From: UBA1952 sp965200035
GTDB lineage: Bacteria > Bacteroidota > Bacteroidia > Chitinophagales > Chitinophagaceae
Length of the DNA stretch: 64,000 bases
Assembly (NCBI GenBank): GCA_965200035.1
Contig: OZ241334.1
Span: forward strand, 3,224,001-3,288,000
Direction of reading: 5' to 3'
In this document: in pieces, positions 58,974 through 64,000 of the stretch
Position numbering within the stretch: position 1 is the stretch's first letter
How the letters are laid out: every line of letters begins with the position of its first letter
The notes under the pieces: generated by a model
The model's database searches: none
Seen by the model: the letters and a program-made list of their open reading frames with translations, nothing else
Told to the model about the DNA's origin: nothing
Position numbers and translations under genes: made by a program

Positions 58974-59117
58974 ATGAGCACAGAAAAGAAAAGCGCAAAG
59001 CGCGATACGGAAGATCCATGCTGGAAAGGCTATGAGCAGGTAGGCAGCAAGAAAAAAGACGGTAAGAAAGTTCCGAACTGTGTGCCTGAGAAAAAGACTG
59101 CGGCGAAGAAATCCTAG
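58974..59117 (+). CDS. Small lysine-rich protein with DPCWKGYEQVG motif
   Basis: 47 aa from MSTEKKSAKRD, strongly basic, with DPCWKGYEQVGSKKKDGK and VPNCVPEKK. The two cysteines and the CWKGY/VPNCVP spacing look like a conserved motif met in small proteins of varied origin, some from phages and viruses; the function is unknown to me. The longer frame from 58881 includes the REP repeat and is unlikely to be translated. Confidence 0.65.
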   Translation: MSTEKKSAKRDTEDPCWKGYEQVGSKKKDGKKVPNCVPEKKTAAKKS

Positions 59118-59141
59118 CAACGCCATCCAAAGCCGGCTGCG

Positions 59142-59771
59142 CTAATACTGTTTCCGGAAATCACCCCGCTTCCAGGCTTCGAAGAACTCTGCCCATTTAA
59201 GCGGATCGAGCACGGTAATTGGCTTTACCTGACCATAATACACCGCATTCTGCGCCAGCGATGTCTGGTATAAAGCCTGACTTTCACGGCCGTCACGCGG
59301 CAGGCTGAAGGCGATTGCGCGCAGGGTCAGCGCATCGGTATTGCGGCGGGCGATCTCATATTTATCATCCGGTATTCTCCAGTGGCTGAAAGCGTAATCG
59401 AACTGCTCCTTGGTAGGCAATGGGCGGATGATCGTTTCCGGCAGGTAAAAAGTATCCTGCACCATGAGCTGGATCATCGAAAAATATTGTCCCCGGATGT
59501 TGGAAGGAATTACATAAGACTTAGCGGCAAAGCCAAGCGCGCTGAACTCAAGCGTATCGCCTTTATAGCATACAATAGAAAAAACTCCCTGCTGGCCGGA
59601 CAGAACGCCCCGGTTTTTATTTCTTACAAGCACCGTGGCATTAGGCACCGCACGCAGACTATCGGCGGTCATAGTCACCCCGTTGATCTGCACCACATTA
59701 TCTGCCTGTTGGGCAAAAGCATTGGAAGCACCCGCAAAAAATAAAACCGCCAAGAGCAATTTATACCACAT
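59142..59771 (-). CDS. Secreted carboxypeptidase-regulatory-like domain protein
   Basis: A 209-aa exported protein (signal to ASNAFAQ). N-terminal CarboxypepD_reg-like beta-sandwich (VPNATVLVRNKNRGVLSGQ, GVFSIVCYKGDTLEFSALG, YVIPSN), then a C-terminal helical part (FDYAFSHWRIPDDKYEIAR). Found widely in Bacteroidota envelopes; the role is not known. Single gene, divergent from mrp. Confidence 0.82.
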   Translation of the reverse strand: MWYKLLLAVLFFAGASNAFAQQADNVVQINGVTMTADSLRAVPNATVLVRNKNRGVLSGQQGVFSIVCYKGDTLEFSALGFAAKSYVIPSNIRGQYFSMIQLMVQDTFYLPETIIRPLPTKEQFDYAFSHWRIPDDKYEIARRNTDALTLRAIAFSLPRDGRESQALYQTSLAQNAVYYGQVKPITVLDPLKWAEFFEAWKRGDFRKQY

Positions 59772-59869
59772 AGTTATTTATAAGCCGGCCGTCTTCATCC
59801 ATTTATTTGCTTCATCACAGCATAGAAAACAGCACACGATTTATCCGTACAAAGAAAAGGAGTAACGCG

Positions 59870-59877
59870 TACTTTTG
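59870..59877 (+). promoter_or_regulatory. -7 promoter box of mrp
   Basis: TACTTTTG, exact match, 34 nt before the ATG at 59912. Confidence 0.55.
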
Positions 59878-59911
59878 CCGCGCCTGATGGGCGATTTAAC
59901 AAAGGTTTGGT

Positions 59912-61009
59912 ATGGAAATAACAAGAGAATCAGTGCTTGCCGCGCTGAGTCAGGTACAGGAGCCGGATTTGGGAAAAGATCTGGTGACCCTGAATATGGT
60001 GACGGATATAGCCATCGAAGGCAGCAATATATCATTCACCGTAGTGCTGACCACGCCGGCCTGCCCGCTGAAGGAGATGATAGAAAAAGCCTGCATCAAT
60101 GCGATCCGACTGATGGTAAGCCCCGATGCGCATGTGACGGTAAATATGACGGCCAATGTAAGATCAAACAGAAAGGACAATGGAGCCGTATTGCCCGGCG
60201 TAAAGAATATCATTGTTGTAGCATCCGGAAAGGGCGGGGTAGGCAAGAGCACTATTTCTGTGAACCTCGCGCTCGGCCTTGCGCAGGATGGCGCCAAAGT
60301 GGGCCTGCTGGATGCGGATATTCATGGTCCTTCCATTCCCATTATGCTCGGCATCCGCGATGAGCGGCCCCAGATGATGGATGTGGACGGCAAGCCAAAG
60401 ATCATACCCATCGAAAGGCATGGCATCAAAGCGATGTCGATAGGTCTGCTGATCGATGAAAAGCAGGCAGTGATCTGGCGCGGTCCGCAGGTAAGCTCTG
60501 CGCTGAAGCAATTCATTACAGATGTGCATTGGGAAGAGCTGGATTATCTCGTCATTGACCTGCCGCCGGGCACCGGCGATGTGCAGCTTACCCTGGTACA
60601 GACCATTCCAATTACAGGAGCCGTAATCGTATCCACACCACAGGCAGTGGCCGCGGCCGATGCCCGTAAAGCCATTCAGATGTTCCGCCAGCCGCAAATC
60701 AATGTGCCGGTTTTAGGCATCGTTGAGAACATGGCTTTCTTCACTCCTGCCGAGCTGCCAGACCATAAATATTACATCTTCGGAAAGGGCGGCGCACGCC
60801 GCATGGCGGAGCAGTTCGAGCTGCCATTTTTAGGGGAAATTCCCATTGTGCAGAGCATCCGCGAAGGCGGCGATAAAGGGCTGCCTGCAGTGATCGATAC
60901 CGATATGGTGAGCCAGGCGCCCATGATGCTGATGGCTCAGGAGGTAGCCCGCCAGATATCTATCCGCAATGCCAATCTTGCACCTACACAGGTGGTGAAA
61001 ATGGGTTAA
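59912..61009 (+). CDS. mrp: Mrp/NBP35-family Fe-S cluster carrier ATPase
   Basis: A 365-aa P-loop ATPase. N-terminal MIP18/DUF59 domain (VLAALSQVQEPDLGKDLVTL, then TTPACPLKEMIEKAC), deviant Walker A ASGKGGVGKST (about residues 104-114), switch DADIHGPSIPIMLG, and IDLPPGTGDVQLTL. It should carry and transfer Fe-S clusters. The usual CxxC near the C-terminus is replaced: the segment after ENMAFF reads TPAELPDHKYYIFG. That form is common in Bacteroidota. Confidence 0.93.
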   Translation: MEITRESVLAALSQVQEPDLGKDLVTLNMVTDIAIEGSNISFTVVLTTPACPLKEMIEKACINAIRLMVSPDAHVTVNMTANVRSNRKDNGAVLPGVKNIIVVASGKGGVGKSTISVNLALGLAQDGAKVGLLDADIHGPSIPIMLGIRDERPQMMDVDGKPKIIPIERHGIKAMSIGLLIDEKQAVIWRGPQVSSALKQFITDVHWEELDYLVIDLPPGTGDVQLTLVQTIPITGAVIVSTPQAVAAADARKAIQMFRQPQINVPVLGIVENMAFFTPAELPDHKYYIFGKGGARRMAEQFELPFLGEIPIVQSIREGGDKGLPAVIDTDMVSQAPMMLMAQEVARQISIRNANLAPTQVVKMG

Positions 61010-61039
61010 ATCTTCTCTGAAAAGCCAACTAATCTCAGT

Positions 61040-61840
61040 ATGAACAGAAGCGAGCTGGTCCGCATTATCAAAGAAAAAAAGTCGTTCCTCTGCGTGGGGC
61101 TGGATACTGATCTTTCAAAAATTCCCACGCATCTGCTGGATGACGAAGATCCGGTATTTGCCTTCAATAAAGCCATTATAGATGCTACTGCGCCTTACAC
61201 GGTGGCCTATAAGATCAATACGGCATTCTATGAAGCGCAGGGCATCAAAGGCTGGCTGAGCATGCAGAAAACACTGGAGCATATTCCTGAGAACATCTTT
61301 ACCATAGCCGATGCCAAGCGTGGAGACATCGGCAACACGGCAGACCAGTATGCTAAAACTTTTTTTGAAACCTATCCCTTCGATTCGGTAACGGTTGCCC
61401 CGTATATGGGCAAGGATAGTGTCACCCCTTTTCTGCAATACAGCGGCAAGTGGGCGATTGTGCTGGGACTTACATCCAACGCCGGCAGCCACGATTTTCA
61501 GCTGCAGGAGTGCGGCGGGGAAATGCTTTATGAGAAAGTGTTGAAAACAGTATCCGGGTGGGGCAATGATGGCAATCTGATGTTTGTAATCGGGGCAACA
61601 CGCGGTGAGCAGCTCAGGCATGTACGCGACCTGCTGCCCGATCATTTTTTCCTGATCCCCGGCGTAGGCGCTCAGGGGGGCGATGTAGCTACCGTTTGCA
61701 AGAGCGCACTGAATAAAGATGGCGGTGTGCTCATCAATGTATCGCGGGTCGTCATCTATGCATCCGGCGGAACGGATTTTGCGGAAGCAGCCGGTAATGC
61801 GGCTAAAAATTATCAATTGGAAATGGCGGCATTCTTCTAA
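61040..61840 (+). CDS. pyrF: Orotidine 5'-phosphate decarboxylase
   Basis: A 266-aa type-2 OMP decarboxylase, last step of UMP synthesis. FLCVGLDTDLSKIP start, catalytic ADAKRGDIGNTADQYA, phosphate-binding IPGVGAQGGDVATV. Length fits the long (type 2) group. It lies 30 nt after mrp on the same strand, probably co-transcribed. Confidence 0.95.
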   Translation: MNRSELVRIIKEKKSFLCVGLDTDLSKIPTHLLDDEDPVFAFNKAIIDATAPYTVAYKINTAFYEAQGIKGWLSMQKTLEHIPENIFTIADAKRGDIGNTADQYAKTFFETYPFDSVTVAPYMGKDSVTPFLQYSGKWAIVLGLTSNAGSHDFQLQECGGEMLYEKVLKTVSGWGNDGNLMFVIGATRGEQLRHVRDLLPDHFFLIPGVGAQGGDVATVCKSALNKDGGVLINVSRVVIYASGGTDFAEAAGNAAKNYQLEMAAFF

Positions 61841-61922
61841 AAAAGTCTTTTAAATAAAAAGTGGCCCCAAATTTGCAGGGAGAAGGATAGCAAGCATATA
61901 AAAGCTTTGCTTTCATGACTCT

Positions 61923-63197
61923 ATGCAGGAAAAACTGCTCCAGTTTATCTGGAAATACAACCTCTATCGCCCGACAGGGCTTACCACTACAGATGGCGAA
62001 CCTGTAAGCATCTTACATGGCGGTACGATCAACACCAATGCCGGCCCGGACTTCAGCGAAGCCAGAATAAAAATAGCGGATACAATGCTCGTCGGGAACA
62101 TTGAGCTGCATGTACGAACGAGCGATTGGCTACGGCACAGGCACCAGCATAATCCCGCATTCAGCAATGTTATTCTTCATGTAGTGTACGAGCATGATAT
62201 GAAAGAATGGCCGGGAAATATTCCGGTGCTGGCGCTTGAGCCGTATATACCGGAGTTTGTGCTCCATCAATACAATGGTCTGCTGCGCACATCCGATCAG
62301 CTGCCCTGTGCAGGTCAACTGCACCATGTCAAAGACATTACCAAAGAGAGTTGGCTCAACAGACTGCTGGTAGAGCGCTGGGAGCAGAAGCTGGAATCAT
62401 GGCAAGAAGAGCTCAGTCAAACGGGTAATGACTGGAGTACACTGCTCTACCGGCGCATGGCAGCCAACTTCGGATTTAAGATCAATACAACACCGTTTTT
62501 ATTGCTGGCGCAATCGCTTCCTATACAAGTGTTGGGCAGGCAACAAAGTCTACTGCAGATCGAAACCCTGATTTTCGGACAGGCAGGAATGCTGCAAAAG
62601 GATTTTAAGGATGAATATCCGAAAGCGCTTCAAAAGGAATACCAGTTTTTGCAGCACAAGTTCGGATTGACACCGGTTCCCGAACATTTGTGGAAATTCA
62701 TGAGGCTGAGGCCGGCCAATTTTCCAACCGTGCGCCTGGCGCAGTTTGCCGCATTCGTGCATCAGTCACAGCATTTATTTACCACGCTTGGTACCGTTTC
62801 AGATAAGAAAGAAACAGAGGCATTGCTCAGCGTGACCGCCAGTGAGTACTGGGACAATCACTACCGGTTTGATGAGCCGCAAAAGATGGGATTTGCAAAA
62901 AAGCTGGGCATGGATTCTATTCACAATATCATGATCAATACTGTGGCGCCTATTCGCTTTTTGTATGCTTACACGCAAGGCACCGCGGAATCGCAGGAGC
63001 AAGCGCTCTCTTTATTGGAAAGCCTGCCGCCGGAGACAAATCATATTCTTGGATTATGGAAAGACCAACAGTGGCCGGCGCGCAATGCGGCGCAGTCACA
63101 GGCTTTATTGCAGCTTTATAACCAGTATTGCACGTCTAGGCGCTGTCTGGAATGTTCGGTGGGCTTAAGTATTATCCGCTCAGGGCCAGATAAATAA
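61923..63197 (+). CDS. DUF2851 family protein
   Basis: A 424-aa protein of the Bacteroidota family DUF2851. Typical opening LLQFIWKYNLYRPTGLTTTDGEPV, HGGTINTNAGPDFSEARIKI and VGNIELHVRTSDWLRHRH, with a Cys-rich end (CTSRRCLECSVG). The role is unknown; the N-terminal half resembles nucleic-acid-linked folds only vaguely. It stands after pyrF, and its 3' end overlaps the convergent osmC-like gene by 18 nt. Confidence 0.9.
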   Translation: MQEKLLQFIWKYNLYRPTGLTTTDGEPVSILHGGTINTNAGPDFSEARIKIADTMLVGNIELHVRTSDWLRHRHQHNPAFSNVILHVVYEHDMKEWPGNIPVLALEPYIPEFVLHQYNGLLRTSDQLPCAGQLHHVKDITKESWLNRLLVERWEQKLESWQEELSQTGNDWSTLLYRRMAANFGFKINTTPFLLLAQSLPIQVLGRQQSLLQIETLIFGQAGMLQKDFKDEYPKALQKEYQFLQHKFGLTPVPEHLWKFMRLRPANFPTVRLAQFAAFVHQSQHLFTTLGTVSDKKETEALLSVTASEYWDNHYRFDEPQKMGFAKKLGMDSIHNIMINTVAPIRFLYAYTQGTAESQEQALSLLESLPPETNHILGLWKDQQWPARNAAQSQALLQLYNQYCTSRRCLECSVGLSIIRSGPDK

Positions 63198-63587
63198 AAT
63201 CGTCTTTTTCAGATCCGGGTGCAGGCTCTCAAATACCGGGCAGGTAAGCGCCGCGCGCTCTAAGATCGAACGGAGTTTTGCATCTATAGCAGCCGTTTTC
63301 GGGAATACTACATTTATCTTGATCTCACCTACACGGCGGGGATTGGCCGTCATGATCTTTTCCACCTCGCACTCAGTGCCGTCAATATTCAGGCCATGCG
63401 TACGGGCGGCAATGCCCATGATCGTGCCCATGCAGGATGCCAGCGAGGTTGCCAGCAGATCGGTCGGGGAGAAGCGCTCGCCTTTCCCCTGATTGTCGAG
63501 TGGAGCATCGGTTTCAAAAACAGACCCTGAGTGAATATGCGTTGCCTCAGTCCTCAAATCCCCCTTGTATATTACCTTAGAAGTCAC
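63180..63587 (-). CDS. OsmC family protein
   Basis: 135 aa from the GTG at 63587 (VTSKVIYKGDLRTEA), the usual start of this family. Conserved cysteines lie in TSLASCMGTIMGI and ALTCPVFESL, the peroxidatic pair of OsmC/Ohr proteins that reduce organic hydroperoxides. The longer frame from 63686 adds an unrelated N-terminus and would start upstream of a perfect -7 box, so GTG is preferred. Ends inside the convergent DUF2851 gene. Confidence 0.9.
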   Translation of the reverse strand: MTSKVIYKGDLRTEATHIHSGSVFETDAPLDNQGKGERFSPTDLLATSLASCMGTIMGIAARTHGLNIDGTECEVEKIMTANPRRVGEIKINVVFPKTAAIDAKLRSILERAALTCPVFESLHPDLKKTILFIWP

Positions 63588-63603
63588 AGCCAGTAAATTT
63601 GTG

Positions 63604-63611
63604 CAAAAGTA
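63604..63611 (-). promoter_or_regulatory. -7 promoter box of the OsmC gene
   Basis: TACTTTTG on the minus strand, exact match, 16 nt before the GTG at 63587. It fixes the start choice for that gene. Confidence 0.6.
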
Positions 63612-63813
63612 GATACCTGAATACCGTAAAACGGGTTGGGCGTGTTTTTGTTCCGTTAATCTTAAGCAGGTAGCATTTTTAAGCAAATCTTCTTTTGAAA
63701 AAAAATCGTAATTTCAAACCTATTACTGAGCGGGATTGATTTTATATAAATCTGAGCATAATGCCACTGAGCGCAGTAATCTGTTTGAAGAATTTCGGAA
63801 ACCGGAGAACACA

Positions 63814-64000
63814 ATGATGAACACACTGATCAAAAAAACCATAATAAAAGGCATCTCCGTTGCTGCATTAAGCGTCCTGATGCTTCCTGCGAATGCACAG
63901 ACATCTGCCATCCAGCTTTCCGATGCTTCTGCCGGCAGAATGGTTGTAAAAAAAGTATTGCCGAAACGGCCAAAGCCATTGCATACAGAGCTTAGTGTTG
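63814..64000 (+). CDS. Secreted protein, N-terminal fragment
   Basis: 62 codons to the window edge. A signal peptide (MMNTLIKKTIIKG to LPANAQ) is followed by TSAIQLSDASAGRMVV and a basic, proline-rich stretch (PKRPKPLHTELSV). The start may be the second ATG at 63817. The family cannot be judged from this fragment; in Bacteroidota such proteins are often envelope components. Confidence 0.7.
   Translation, partial: MMNTLIKKTIIKGISVAALSVLMLPANAQTSAIQLSDASAGRMVVKKVLPKRPKPLHTELSV

Noticed and set aside
63723..63911. 62-aa minus-strand ORF
   Set aside because: Lies antisense to the signal peptide and leader of the secreted protein at 63814.

Overview
The window looks like a chromosome segment of a Bacteroidota bacterium, most likely order Chitinophagales / family Chitinophagaceae. 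Grounds: several long secreted proteins end in type IX secretion (T9SS) sorting domains of type A and type B; promoters carry the Bacteroidota -7 box TAnnTTTG; and Bacteroidota-typical families occur (DUF2851, DUF4350/DUF4129 next to MoxR, DUF4476-like, twin rhomboids). The family-level placement is inference. No rRNA, tRNA, IS element, integrase or CRISPR array was seen.

Layout. 1-3575: an end-truncated membrane protein, a rhomboid lacking its catalytic residues, an intact rhomboid, and a cystathionine beta-synthase-type enzyme. 3609-6336: a tightly coupled operon of a small membrane protein, a BtuF-like metal/corrin receptor without signal peptide, and a GT-C-like membrane enzyme. 6452-11902: class I fructose-bisphosphate aldolase, a 1079-aa T9SS type B protein and RadC. 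11993-15365: a small polysaccharide locus (sugar dehydrogenase, lipoprotein, polyprenyl glycosylphosphotransferase). 15487-24271: a bacteriophytochrome kinase, PDH E1 beta, two envelope proteins, a biotin carrier protein, a CvfB-type RNA-binding protein and a second T9SS type B protein. 24300-32235: an accessory, repeat-rich stretch with a 21-bp-period array, REP-like repeats, a promoter far upstream of a secreted-protein operon (possible sRNA or long leader), a frameshifted T9SS client gene and a possible gene remnant.

32236-42774: a second sugar dehydrogenase, RecQ, BCAT, a GT2 glycosyltransferase, ribosomal protein S20, a lytic transglycosylase, TatA, an RluD-type pseudouridine synthase and a DoxX/MauE-like redox membrane protein. 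42980-47921: the MoxR-DUF4350-DUF4129-SpoIIM-RDD membrane cluster, without the usual DUF58 gene. 47992-53406: two T9SS type A proteins around a lone receiver protein. 53754-56303: a four-gene lipoprotein / multi-TM / histidine kinase / LuxR regulator unit. 56332-64000: PheS, an SDR, a second 21-bp-period array, a tiny lysine-rich protein, Mrp, PyrF, DUF2851, OsmC and the start of a secreted protein.

The least explained signals are the two arrays at 24377-24638 (12 units) and 58569-58779 (10 units). Both repeat a CCGGAA core at exactly 21 bp, equal to two turns of B-DNA and to seven codons. Three interspersed repeat families, several predicted leaderless promoters and the four-gene signalling unit are the other main points.
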